From: JBQLZQ01 sp052168355
GTDB lineage: Bacteria; Pseudomonadota; Alphaproteobacteria; DSM-16000; Inquilinaceae
Assembly: GCA_052168355.1 (NCBI GenBank)
Contig: JBQLZQ010000039.1
Span: forward strand, 1 to 22,890
Direction of reading: 5' to 3'
Length of the DNA stretch: 22,890 bases
Part shown: piece by piece, positions 7,266 through 14,991 of the stretch
How the letters are laid out: each line of letters opens with the position of its first letter
Numbering within the stretch: position 1 is the first letter of the stretch
Translations under genes and position numbers: made by a program
Notes under the pieces: generated by a model
The model's input: only the letters and a program-made list of their open reading frames with translations
Databases searched by the model: none
What the model was told of the DNA's origin: nothing

Positions 7266-7828
7266 GCGGGGTGGGGGCCGTGTCTTTTTGCGGGGCGTGT
7301 CCGCTTAAAGACTCTCTCCGAGAGCCCCCGACGACGCCTCAAGAAAAGCCAATGGCGCCGTCCCGCACAGGTCCCGCGTCAAGCGCGGGACTCGTCGTCT
7401 GGAATCTTCAGGTGAAGAGTTTCAGAGAGAGAAGCCGAAAGCCCCGGACAACGATCCGGGGCCCGTGCGAAACGGTGACGCATCGTGAAGGCCCAATGGC
7501 GCCGTCCCGCACAGGTCCCGCGTCAAGCGCGGGACTCGTCGTCTGGAATCTTCAAGTGAAGAGTTTCAGAGAGGGAAGCCGCGAGCCCCGGACGGCGATC
7601 CGGGGCCTGTGCGAAACGGTGACGCATCGTGAAGGCCCAATGGCGCCGTCCCGTACAGGTCCCGCGTCAAGCGCGGGACTCGTCATCTGGAATCTTCAGG
7701 TGGGAAACTTCAGAGAGAGAAGCCGAGAGCCCCGGACAACGATCCGGGGCCTGTGCACGCCGGTGCGGTTGCGCTCAGGCAAACGGCGCCGTTCTACGAG
7801 GGCGCCGGCTCGGGGGCAGGGATCGTGA
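7262..7828 (+). CDS. Repeat-built ORF bridging modB and modC, doubtful protein
   Basis: A 188-codon open frame made mostly of three copies of a 144-bp (48-codon) repeat. Its ATG overlaps the modB stop (ATGA) and its stop overlaps the modC GTG start (GTGA at 7825-7828). Each unit would encode about 48 residues beginning PMAPSRTGPASSAGLVVWN, rich in Arg, Ser and Thr, with no recognised domain, signal peptide or membrane span. The repeats are palindrome-bearing intergenic DNA, so this is probably not a selected protein. However, because the unit is a multiple of three and lacks stops in this frame, ribosomes leaving modB could traverse the array and re-initiate at modC. The original modC start may have been the ATG at 7262 before the array was inserted (inference). 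Confidence 0.3.
   Translation: MSGVGAVSFCGACPLKDSLREPPTTPQEKPMAPSRTGPASSAGLVVWNLQVKSFRERSRKPRTTIRGPCETVTHREGPMAPSRTGPASSAGLVVWNLQVKSFREGSREPRTAIRGLCETVTHREGPMAPSRTGPASSAGLVIWNLQVGNFRERSREPRTTIRGLCTPVRLRSGKRRRSTRAPARGQGS
7349..7756 (+). repeat. Three tandem copies of a 144-bp palindrome-bearing repeat
   Basis: Units begin at 7349, 7493 and 7637, exactly 144 bp apart; the third is cut short at about 7756. They differ at few positions. Every unit contains hairpin A (GTCCCGCG-TCAAG-CGCGGGAC) and hairpin B (GCCCCGGA-CAACGA-TCCGGGGC, or close variants), joined by a less structured spacer (CTGGAATCTTCAGGTGAAG and similar). A degenerate fragment of the same sequence (GAGAGCCCCCGACGACG) precedes unit 1 at about 7320-7336. 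The rest of the modB-modC gap, 7266-7320 and 7757-7824, shows no other gene; a GGCGCC inverted repeat precedes modC. Reverse-oriented copies occur after modC. Confidence 0.95.
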
Positions 7829-8916
7829 GCCTGGACGTCGCCATCCGCCACCGTTTCGGCGCGCTGGACATGGATGTCGCGTTTTCCGGCGGGGACGGGC
7901 TGACCGCGCTGTTCGGCCGGTCCGGAGCGGGAAAATCGTCCATCGTCAATGTCATCGGCGGGTTGGTCCGGCCGGTCTTTGGCCGTGTGGTGGTGGACGG
8001 GGACACGCTTCTGGACACCGAGCGGGGCGTCTGGGTGCCGCCCCACCGGCGGCGGGTCGGCTACGTCTTTCAGGACGGCCGCCTGTTCCCCCATCTAACG
8101 GTGCGCCAGAACCTGTTCTACGGCCGCTGGTTCACACCGCGATCCCGCCGCTATGGCCATCCCGACGATGTCATCGCGCTGCTCGGCCTGGGGCCGTTGC
8201 TCGACCGTCAGCCGGCGCGGCTTTCAGGCGGCGAGAAGCAGCGGGTGGCCATCGGCCGCGCCCTTCTGGCCAGCCCCCGCCTGTTGCTAATGGATGAACC
8301 GCTGGCCTCCCTCGACGATGCGCGCAAGGGCGATATCCTGCCCTTCATCGAACGGCTGCGCGATGAGTTCCGGATCCCGATCGTCTATGTCAGCCATTCG
8401 GTGCCGGAGGTGGCGCGGCTGGCCGGCACGGTGGTCGTCGTCGCCGACGGCAAGGTGGCGGCGTCCGGCGGTGTCACCGCCATGATGCAGCGGCTGGACC
8501 TGTTCCCCCTCGCCGGAGCGGCCGATGCCGGCGCGGTGCTCGACGCCGTCGTCGCCGAGCACGATCGCGCCTTCGGCCTGACGGTTCTTCGGGTCGCCGC
8601 CGGTACCCTGCTCGTGCCGCGGCTGGACCGCCCCGTCGGATCGGCGGTGCGGGTGCAGGTGCGGGCCCGCGATGTCATGGTTGCCACGCGAAGACCCGAG
8701 GGTTTGAGCGCCCTCAATATCCTGCCCGCCACAGTGGCGGAGGTTGGGGCGCCGGACGGTGCGACGGTGCAGATCCGCCTCGACTGCGCCGGCGATGCCC
8801 TGCTGGCCCGGCTGACCCGGCGGTCGGTCGACGCGCTGAAGCTGGCGCCGGGGGTGGCCGTGTTCGCCGTGATCAAAAGCGTGTCCTTCGACCGCGGCCG
8901 TTCGGATCCTCCCTAG
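7825..8916 (+). CDS. modC: Molybdate ABC transporter ATP-binding protein ModC
   Basis: A 363-residue ATPase with a C-terminal molybdate-sensing domain, usual length for ModC. Walker A is GRSGAGKSS (31-39), the Q-loop glutamine lies in VFQDGR (Q83), the ABC signature is LSGGEKQR (133-140), Walker B is LLLMDE (153-158) and the switch histidine is in YVSHS (H191). The last 75 residues (about 290-363), including LSALNILPATV, match the TOBE/Mop domain that binds molybdate. GTG at 7825 is chosen over upstream in-frame ATG 7753 because GGGGCAGG precedes it and homologous sequence begins here. Its promoter is presumably that of modA, so transcription must cross the 408-bp repeat array. Confidence 0.95.
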   Translation: MSLDVAIRHRFGALDMDVAFSGGDGLTALFGRSGAGKSSIVNVIGGLVRPVFGRVVVDGDTLLDTERGVWVPPHRRRVGYVFQDGRLFPHLTVRQNLFYGRWFTPRSRRYGHPDDVIALLGLGPLLDRQPARLSGGEKQRVAIGRALLASPRLLLMDEPLASLDDARKGDILPFIERLRDEFRIPIVYVSHSVPEVARLAGTVVVVADGKVAASGGVTAMMQRLDLFPLAGAADAGAVLDAVVAEHDRAFGLTVLRVAAGTLLVPRLDRPVGSAVRVQVRARDVMVATRRPEGLSALNILPATVAEVGAPDGATVQIRLDCAGDALLARLTRRSVDALKLAPGVAVFAVIKSVSFDRGRSDPP

Positions 8917-8941
8917 GATGGAAAGCGAGCGGCGCGGTCAA

Positions 8942-9196
8942 GCACAGGCCCCGGATCAAGTCCGGGGCTCGCGGCTCCTTTCTTTGGATGTCCCCGACGG
9001 GTAACTCCGGACGACGAGTCCCGCGCTTGACGCGGGACCTGTGCGGGACGGCGCCGCCGGCTTTTCCCGAGACGTCGCTGTCATGCAAAGGCCCCGGATC
9101 AGGTCCGGGGCTCCCGGCTTCTTTCGTTGAAATTCTCCATTGCACACTGCCGGACGACGAGTCCCGCGCTTGACGCGGGACCTCTGCGCGGCCTCA
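8942..9196 (-). repeat. Two reverse-oriented copies of the mod-region repeat
   Basis: Between the convergent ends of modC and the kinase gene lie two copies (about 8942-9058 and 9085-9196, period about 143 bp) of the repeat found before modC, in opposite orientation. Each has CCCCGGATCAAGTCCGGGG or a one-base variant, a diverged spacer, and the invariant GTCCCGCGCTTGACGCGGGAC palindrome. The palindromes are conserved while spacers differ, suggesting selection or recent spread of the palindromic parts. They occupy nearly all of the 290-bp gap and could serve as bidirectional terminators. No protein-coding gene is apparent here. Confidence 0.92.
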
Positions 9197-9206
9197 CGGA
9201 TCGCAC

Positions 9207-10634
9207 CTAACTGCTATTGGCATCGGCTACGTTGAACGACAGCGTGACGCGCAGGCCGGGGGCGTTGTCGTCCAGGGTCAGGGTCGCGCCGTGCAGGGTG
9301 GCGATGGCGGCCACCAGGCTGAGGCCCAGACCGTTGCCGATGGTGCTGCGGCTGCTTTCCAGCCGGACAAAGCGGTCCAGCACGCGGTCGCGGTCGGCCG
9401 GGGGGATGCCCGGCCCGTGATCGGCCACGGACAGCACGATCCGCCCGCCCGCGATCCGGCCCGCGATCTCCACCCGGCCGCCGTCGGGGCTGTATTTGAT
9501 AGCGTTGTCGGTCAGATTGGTCAGCGCCTGGGCCAAAAGCTGGCGGTGGCCGCGGATGCGCAGATCCGGCGTGACCTGGGTGACAAGGGCGATCCCGCGC
9601 TCGGCGGCCAGGGGGTCGTACAGCTCGGCGACGCTGGCCACCACGGCCGCCAGGTCGACCGTCTCGAAGCTGTCGGCGGCGCTACCGGCCTCGGCCCGCG
9701 CGATGCTCATCAGCGCGTCGAAGGTCTGCAGGATGCCGTCGGTTTCGGCGATGGTTTCGGCGATGGCATGGCGATAGTCGGCCACCGACTGGTCGCGCAG
9801 CTGCAGCAGTTCCAAGCGGCTTTTCAGCCGGGTGAGGGGGCGGCGCAGATCGTGCGCGACGTTGTCGGTCACCTCGCGCATGCCCGACATCAGCCGCGCG
9901 ATCCGGTCCAGCATGGCGTTGACCTGATCCGACAGCCGGTCGAACTCGTCGCCGCGGCCGCTCACCGGCAGCCGGTGCTGCAGGTCGCCGGTCACCACGC
10001 CCCGGCTGAAGCGGCTGATGGCCTCGACCCGCCGCAGGGTCAGCCGGCTCAACACCCACCCCTCCGCCAGTCCCAACAGGGCGGTGATGCCCAACGCCCA
10101 GATCAGGGTGCGGGTGATCATCGCCCGGAACCGCTGGCGCTCGCTCAAATCGTAGCCGACCAGCAGGCGGTACCCTCCGGTCAGGGCAAAGGTCCGCGCC
10201 CTGGCGGGGATCGACGTCGTTTCCGAACCTTCCGAGGCGCGCAGATGGTCGACCCGGAAATCGATATAGGGGCCGTCGGCCGCCGCCGACGCCGCAGCGG
10301 GCCAGCGGTCCAGGTTCCCGGCCAGGGCCGTGCCGGCCCGATCGGTCAGCAGATAGATGCCGCTGCCGCTCTGGCGGCTGCGCAGGTCGATGGCGGTTTT
10401 CAGGCCGGCCAGCCCCCGGTCGCGGTATTGGCCGGCCAGCCCGCTCAACTCGGCGTCGAGGGTCTGGTCGACCTGCCGTTCCAGCAGGCCGGCGGTTGTC
10501 AGATAGATGAAGACCAGCAGCACCAGAACCGACAGGCCGAAAAGCGCGCTGTGGGCCAGGGCCAGGCGGAACGACGCCGTGCGCAGCAATCCCGGCCGCG
10601 GCCCGCCGTCGACCGCGGGCCTACCCTTCGGCAC
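9207..10634 (-). CDS. Two-component sensor histidine kinase (OmpR-partner type)
   Basis: A 475-residue membrane histidine kinase. Two membrane spans (about 28-50 and 176-197) enclose a periplasmic sensor of about 125 residues. A HAMP linker (about 197-250) leads to the phospho-acceptor H-box DNVAHDLRRPLTRLKSRLE with H261. The ATPase domain has an N-box (LTDNAIKYSPDGG), G1 (DHGPGIP) and G2 (GNGLGLSL). It starts at GTG 10634 inside the last 14 bases of the response-regulator gene, so the two are translationally coupled. With degP directly upstream, the likely signal is envelope or periplasmic protein stress; this is inferred from context, and the sensor domain itself gives no clue. Confidence 0.93.
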   Translation of the reverse strand: MPKGRPAVDGGPRPGLLRTASFRLALAHSALFGLSVLVLLVFIYLTTAGLLERQVDQTLDAELSGLAGQYRDRGLAGLKTAIDLRSRQSGSGIYLLTDRAGTALAGNLDRWPAAASAAADGPYIDFRVDHLRASEGSETTSIPARARTFALTGGYRLLVGYDLSERQRFRAMITRTLIWALGITALLGLAEGWVLSRLTLRRVEAISRFSRGVVTGDLQHRLPVSGRGDEFDRLSDQVNAMLDRIARLMSGMREVTDNVAHDLRRPLTRLKSRLELLQLRDQSVADYRHAIAETIAETDGILQTFDALMSIARAEAGSAADSFETVDLAAVVASVAELYDPLAAERGIALVTQVTPDLRIRGHRQLLAQALTNLTDNAIKYSPDGGRVEIAGRIAGGRIVLSVADHGPGIPPADRDRVLDRFVRLESSRSTIGNGLGLSLVAAIATLHGATLTLDDNAPGLRVTLSFNVADANSS

Positions 10635-11301
10635 GGATCATGTAGCCGGCCCCGCGCACGGTGTGCAGCAGGGGCTGGTCGGCATCCCTGTCGACCTTCT
10701 GCCGCAGCCGGCTGATATGAACGTCGATGACATTGGTCTGGGGATCGAAATGATAGTCCCACACCGCCTCCAGCAGCATGGTGCGGGTCACCACGCGGCC
10801 GGCGTTCTGCATCATATAGTCCAGGATCTTGTACTCGCGCGGCAGAAGCTCGATCGACCGGTCGCCGCGCCGGGCCGTGCGCGACAGCCGGTCGAGCTCC
10901 AGATCGCCGACCCGCAGGGTGGCGTCGGGCGCCTCGCCGTCGTTCCGCCGGCGTCCCAGCGCATCGACCCGGGCCAGGAATTCGGCCAGGGCGAAGGGTT
11001 TGGTCAGATAATCGTCGCCGCCGGCGCGCAGGCCGCGCACACGGTCTTCCACCGTTCCCAACGCGCTCAGGAACAGAACCGGCGTGGTCACGCCGCTGGT
11101 GCGCAGGCTCTGGACGATGGTCAAGCCGTCGACCTTGGGCAGCATGCGATCGACCACCAGCGCCTGATAGGGCTCGCTGGCGGCCATGAACAGACCGGTC
11201 TGGCCGTCGGCGGCCAGATCGACGGTATGACCGGCCTCCCGCAGGGCCTTGGCCATGTAGGAGGCGGCTTCCTCATCGTCCTCGATGATCAGCACGCGCA
11301 T
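10621..11301 (-). CDS. OmpR/PhoB-family response regulator
   Basis: A 226-residue DNA-binding response regulator. The receiver domain (1-115) has the acidic pocket IIEDDEE (about residues 5-11), the phospho-acceptor D51 in VVDRMLP and the conserved lysine K101 in YLTKPF. The C-terminal winged helix (about 125-222) shows LLPREYKILDYMMQNAGRVV and the recognition region TNVIDVHISRLRQKVD, ending RGAGYMI, as in OmpR/PhoB proteins. ATG 11301 is chosen because family members begin MRVLIIEDD; an in-frame ATG at 11355 would add 18 atypical residues, and neither start has a strong RBS. It is downstream of degP in the same direction (139-bp gap) and overlaps the kinase gene. Confidence 0.94.
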   Translation of the reverse strand: MRVLIIEDDEEAASYMAKALREAGHTVDLAADGQTGLFMAASEPYQALVVDRMLPKVDGLTIVQSLRTSGVTTPVLFLSALGTVEDRVRGLRAGGDDYLTKPFALAEFLARVDALGRRRNDGEAPDATLRVGDLELDRLSRTARRGDRSIELLPREYKILDYMMQNAGRVVTRTMLLEAVWDYHFDPQTNVIDVHISRLRQKVDRDADQPLLHTVRGAGYMIRAEG

Positions 11302-11386
11302 GGAAAAACCGGGCTCGGGACGGACGACACTCTCGATCGACGATACATATGGCATAGCACGAGAAGCGGGTCGGTCGGCAAGGCAA

Positions 11387-11423
11387 CGCCCGGTCCCGGC
11401 GGGGGGGAGCCGGGAACCGGGCG
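11387..11423 (-). other. Strong GC hairpin between degP and the response regulator
   Basis: CGCCCGGTCCCGGC (11387-11400) pairs with GCCGGGAACCGGGCG (11409-11423) along 14 base pairs with one bulged base; the loop is a run of G on the plus strand (C in the transcript). No T tract follows on the minus strand, so full termination is unlikely. It may act as a partial terminator or protect the 3' end of degP mRNA, making degP more abundant than the regulator pair. Confidence 0.55.
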
Positions 11424-11440
11424 CGCATCCGTCACGGCTT

Positions 11441-12949
11441 TTAAGCGTCTTGCAAGTTCACCGCGACGAACAGGGTATCGCCCTGCCGGTTGACCAGCAG
11501 CAGCAGTGCTCTCTGGTCCGTCTCCTTTGCCCGTTCCACCCGTTCCACCATCTCCGCCGGCGAAACGACCGGCTGCGAGGCCGCCTCGACGATCAGGTCG
11601 CCGGGCCGGAGCCCGGCCTCGGCGGCCGGGGAGTCGGGGGCCACGTCCGTCACGAGGGCGCCCTGGATGTCGTCCGACAGGCCGAGCGACTGGCGCTGTT
11701 CGGCGGTCAGCGATGCCAGTTCCAGGCCCAGCGTGCCGGTCCCCTGGTCGGGGACCGGGGCGCTGGCCACTTGCTCGTCCTCCAGACGCTCGATCACCGC
11801 GTCCAGGGTGAGCCGGTCGCCGCCGCGTAGGACTTCCAGATCGATGCGGTCGCCGACCGGCGTGTCGGCCACCAGGCGGGGCAGGTCGCGCATGGTCTCG
11901 ACCTCGGCTCCGCCGAACGACAGGATGACATCGCCCTGGCGCAAGCCAGCCCGCTGCGCGGGGCTGCCGGGCATGACGTTGGACACCAAAGCGCCCGTCG
12001 CGCTGTCCAGACCCAGCGCGTCGGCCAGATCGGGCGTGACCGTCTGGATGTTGACGCCCAGCCAGCCGCGGACCACGGTTCCCGTCTCGCGAAGCTGGGC
12101 GATGACCGGTTGGGCCAGGGTCGCCGGGATGGCGAAGCCAAGGCCCACGCTGCCCCCGTTGGGGGACACGATGGCGCTGTTCACGCCGACGACGTTGCCG
12201 TCCATGTCGAACAGCGGGCCGCCGGAATTGCCCTGGTTGATGGCCGCGTCGACCTGCAGAAAATCGTCGAACGGCCCGGCCTGCAGATCCCGGCTCTGGG
12301 CCGAGACGATGCCGACGGTGACGGTGCCGCCCAACCCGAACGGGTTGCCCACCGCCATCACCCAATCGCCGACCCGGGCCTTGCCCTGGTCCGCCGCGAA
12401 GGCGACGAAGGGCAGGTCACGGTCGGCCTCGACCTTGAGCAGGGCCAGATCGGTCCTGGGGTCGCTGCCCACCAGTTCGGCCGGGAATTCGGTTCCGTCG
12501 GTCAGGGTGACGGTGATATCGGTGGCCCGGCCGACCACATGGTCGTTGGTCACGACATACCCGGCCGGATCGATGATGAAGCCCGACCCCTGGGCCTGTC
12601 CGGGACCGCGGCGGGGGCGTTCGAACTGCTGGCCGGGACGGCCCTCGAAGAAACGCCGGAAAAACTCCTCCATCTGGTCGTTCGGCTCGCCGTTCGGCTG
12701 GCGAAGGCGCGGCCCGGTGTCGGAGGTAGTCTGGGGTGCAATGGTGGTCGAGATGTTGACCACGGCCGGCGACACCTGCTCGGCCAGATCGGCGAAGCTG
12801 TCGGGAACCGGCGCGGCTAGGGAAGCGGTGCCGCCAAACAGGAACGTCAGGGCCAGTCCGGCCGCCGCCAGTCTACGGCGAGGCCAGGCCGGACCGGCCG
12901 AACGCGGCGACCCGCCGGCATCAGCCATCTTGAAAAGGGAAGGTCTCAT
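11441..12949 (-). CDS. degP: Periplasmic serine endoprotease, Do/HtrA family (DegP-like)
   Basis: A 502-residue Do-family protease/chaperone. A Sec signal peptide with a long basic n-region (RPRRRLAAAGLALTFLFGG, cleavage near SLAAP about residue 46) exports it. The trypsin-like domain has the triad H137 (VTNDHVV), D167 (DPRTDLALLKV) and S242 (QGNSGGPLF). The loop before it is rich in Phe, Arg and Gln (EEFFRRFFEGRPGQQF), as in other DegP proteins. Two PDZ domains follow (about 290-375 and 410-495), with GSPAQRAGLRQGDVI and DSPAAEAGLRPGDLI. It degrades or refolds misfolded envelope proteins. ATG 12949 is preceded by AGGAG nine bases upstream. The 236-bp gap to the divergent OPG operon must hold both promoters; no clear boxes were identified. 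Confidence 0.95.
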   Translation of the reverse strand: MRPSLFKMADAGGSPRSAGPAWPRRRLAAAGLALTFLFGGTASLAAPVPDSFADLAEQVSPAVVNISTTIAPQTTSDTGPRLRQPNGEPNDQMEEFFRRFFEGRPGQQFERPRRGPGQAQGSGFIIDPAGYVVTNDHVVGRATDITVTLTDGTEFPAELVGSDPRTDLALLKVEADRDLPFVAFAADQGKARVGDWVMAVGNPFGLGGTVTVGIVSAQSRDLQAGPFDDFLQVDAAINQGNSGGPLFDMDGNVVGVNSAIVSPNGGSVGLGFAIPATLAQPVIAQLRETGTVVRGWLGVNIQTVTPDLADALGLDSATGALVSNVMPGSPAQRAGLRQGDVILSFGGAEVETMRDLPRLVADTPVGDRIDLEVLRGGDRLTLDAVIERLEDEQVASAPVPDQGTGTLGLELASLTAEQRQSLGLSDDIQGALVTDVAPDSPAAEAGLRPGDLIVEAASQPVVSPAEMVERVERAKETDQRALLLLVNRQGDTLFVAVNLQDA

Positions 12950-13185
12950 GGGTCGTGTCTCCTGCAATGGGGACGGTCCAAGGAGGACGGCGGGACGCCG
13001 CCCCGGTCGCCTTCTAATTAGGCTGGCGGCGATGACACGGTGATGGCGCAATCATGGATTATTGTTCATGTTGCTGTGCACCACTGGCGCCGCACGGCGA
13101 AATTTGGTCCAATAGCGCCTAACGAATGGTCCCGGATCCGGTGACTCGGCTCATCGGGTGCCGGGATCGACAATGACGGGCAGGC

Positions 13186-14991
13186 ATGACAAAGCAGGCG
13201 ATCGCGCGCGATAGGGGCGATGCACCACGCTTGGTGACCGGGTTGCTGGCGTTTGTCGGCGCTCTGGTCTTTATAAGCGCACTCATTAATTTGCCGACCG
13301 AGACGCGGTACGTCTTGGCCTGGCCGCACGCGGCCCTGTCTGCCGAGATCGTCCTGCTGTTTGCCGCTCTGGCCGTGTTCCCGGCTCTGCGCGGACGATG
13401 GGCCCTGGCCGTCCGTTATGCCGCGTCGGCCGCGATCCTGACGGTCGTGGTGCTCAAGCTGGGGGACATGGCGGCGCACGCCGCCCTGGGGCGGCCTTTC
13501 AACCTCTACTTCGATATCCATTTGTCATCGTCGGTGGTTGCCCTGTTGCGGGGCGCGCTGGGCGATCCCGGGGCCACGACCCTGTTAGCGGCCCTGGCAT
13601 TCGGCGGGGTGGCCCTGGCGGCGGCCAGCTTTCTTGCCATCGGCGCGATCCAGCGCCTCGCCTGCCGGCCCACCGGGCGCGCGGTGATCCTGGGGGCGAC
13701 GGTGGTTGCGGCGGTTCTGCTGGCCGGGCAGCGGTTGGCGCCCGACCTGTTCGGATCCGTGCGGCCGGTCATTTTCCAGGGGGCGGCGACGGCGGTGAAC
13801 CAGGCCCGGCTGTTCCGCGAGGCGCGGGCCGAACAGGCGGCCTTTGCCCGGACCGCCGACCAAAACGGACCGTCCTCCCTTCCCGAGGTCGATTTGGGCG
13901 CCGCGCTGGAAGGGGTCGATGTTCTGCTGATCTTTGTCGAATCCTACGGGCGATCGGCGATCGAAGAACCCCGCTACGGCGCGACGCTGGGGCCCACGCT
14001 CGACCGGTTTTCCGCGACGCTGGACGCGGCCGGCGTGGCGTCGGCGTCGGGATGGCTGGAATCGCCGGTGCAGGGCGGGCAATCCTGGCTGGCTCATGGA
14101 ACCCTGCTCAGCGGCCTGTGGCTGGACTCCCAACTGCGCTACAATCTGATGATCGGCCAGGGGCACCGGACGCTGGTCCACGACTTCGCCCGGGCCGGCT
14201 ATCGGACCGTGGCGGCCATGCCGGCCATCACCCTGGCCTGGCCCGAGGCCGCAAGCTTCGGCTACGCCCAGACCTATTTCGCCGACGATTTCGGCTATGC
14301 CGGGCCGCCCTACAATTGGGTGACCATGCCCGATCAGTATACGCTGGCGTTCCTCCAGCGCGCCGAGAGAACCGGCCGTCCGGGCGACGCGCCGCCGTTG
14401 TTCGCCGAGGTGGCGCTGATCAGCAGCCACGCGCCATGGACGCCCGTGCCGGAACTGGTGGAGGATTGGACTTCCATCGGCGACGGCGCGATCTTCGACC
14501 GCTGGATCGACCGCGGCGAGCCGCCGGGCGTCGTGTGGGCCGATCCCGACAAGATCCGCACCCAATACGTCCTGTCGGTGGATTATTCCCTGCAGGTTCT
14601 GGAACACTATGCGGCCGACTTCGTTGATGAGGAGACTCTGCTGATCGTGGTCGGCGACCATCAGCCGGCACCGGTCATTACGGGAGAAGGGGCAAGCCGT
14701 GCGGTTCCCTTGCATGTTCTTTCCGGCGACCGGCGGTTGGTCGATCGGTTTGTCGGCGGTGGGTTGACCCCCGGGATGAGACCGGATCCCGGTTCTCCTG
14801 TTCCGACCATGGACCGGTTTCGCGGATGGTTTTTAAGCACCCTTGCAAAACCTCAGATGGACGTTGGCGACGCCGCTGGTTCGCATCCGTTTGGATCGGA
14901 AATGAAAGAATCGTCGGCATCCGGCGTCCATAGGGATGAGGCGGCATTCCGCCTTGGCAACGAACATGGGCGGCGCGCGGATGGATCGTAG
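13186..14991 (+). CDS. Membrane-anchored sulfatase/alkaline-phosphatase-fold enzyme, probable OPG phosphoglycerol or phosphoethanolamine transferase
   Basis: A 601-residue protein with about five N-terminal membrane spans (within residues 14-185) and a large periplasmic domain of the sulfatase/LtaS/OpgB superfamily. Metal and catalytic positions are visible: E252 in LLIFVESYGRS, candidate nucleophile S300 in VQGGQSWLAHGTLLSG, H415 in ISSHAPW, and D491-H492 in VVGDHQP. Related transferases usually have Thr as nucleophile; Ser here is notable. It directly precedes and overlaps the OPG synthesis gene opgG, so the best inference is that it adds an anionic group, such as phosphoglycerol, to periplasmic glucans, as OpgB or CgmB do. 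The last ~47 residues after FLSTLA look unlike a folded domain and may be read-through. GGGCAGG precedes the ATG closely. Confidence 0.78.
   Translation: MTKQAIARDRGDAPRLVTGLLAFVGALVFISALINLPTETRYVLAWPHAALSAEIVLLFAALAVFPALRGRWALAVRYAASAAILTVVVLKLGDMAAHAALGRPFNLYFDIHLSSSVVALLRGALGDPGATTLLAALAFGGVALAAASFLAIGAIQRLACRPTGRAVILGATVVAAVLLAGQRLAPDLFGSVRPVIFQGAATAVNQARLFREARAEQAAFARTADQNGPSSLPEVDLGAALEGVDVLLIFVESYGRSAIEEPRYGATLGPTLDRFSATLDAAGVASASGWLESPVQGGQSWLAHGTLLSGLWLDSQLRYNLMIGQGHRTLVHDFARAGYRTVAAMPAITLAWPEAASFGYAQTYFADDFGYAGPPYNWVTMPDQYTLAFLQRAERTGRPGDAPPLFAEVALISSHAPWTPVPELVEDWTSIGDGAIFDRWIDRGEPPGVVWADPDKIRTQYVLSVDYSLQVLEHYAADFVDEETLLIVVGDHQPAPVITGEGASRAVPLHVLSGDRRLVDRFVGGGLTPGMRPDPGSPVPTMDRFRGWFLSTLAKPQMDVGDAAGSHPFGSEMKESSASGVHRDEAAFRLGNEHGRRADGS

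Noticed and set aside
7349..7756. CRISPR-like array
   Set aside because: Units are 144 bp and nearly identical throughout, with no short repeat/unique spacer alternation and no cas genes.
12999..13051. Similarity between minus-strand sequence upstream of degP (TTGCGCCATCACC) and upstream of the proline-rich frame near 484 (TTGCGTCACCATC)
   Set aside because: Short and imperfect; likely chance, and the degP start is well placed further downstream at 12949.
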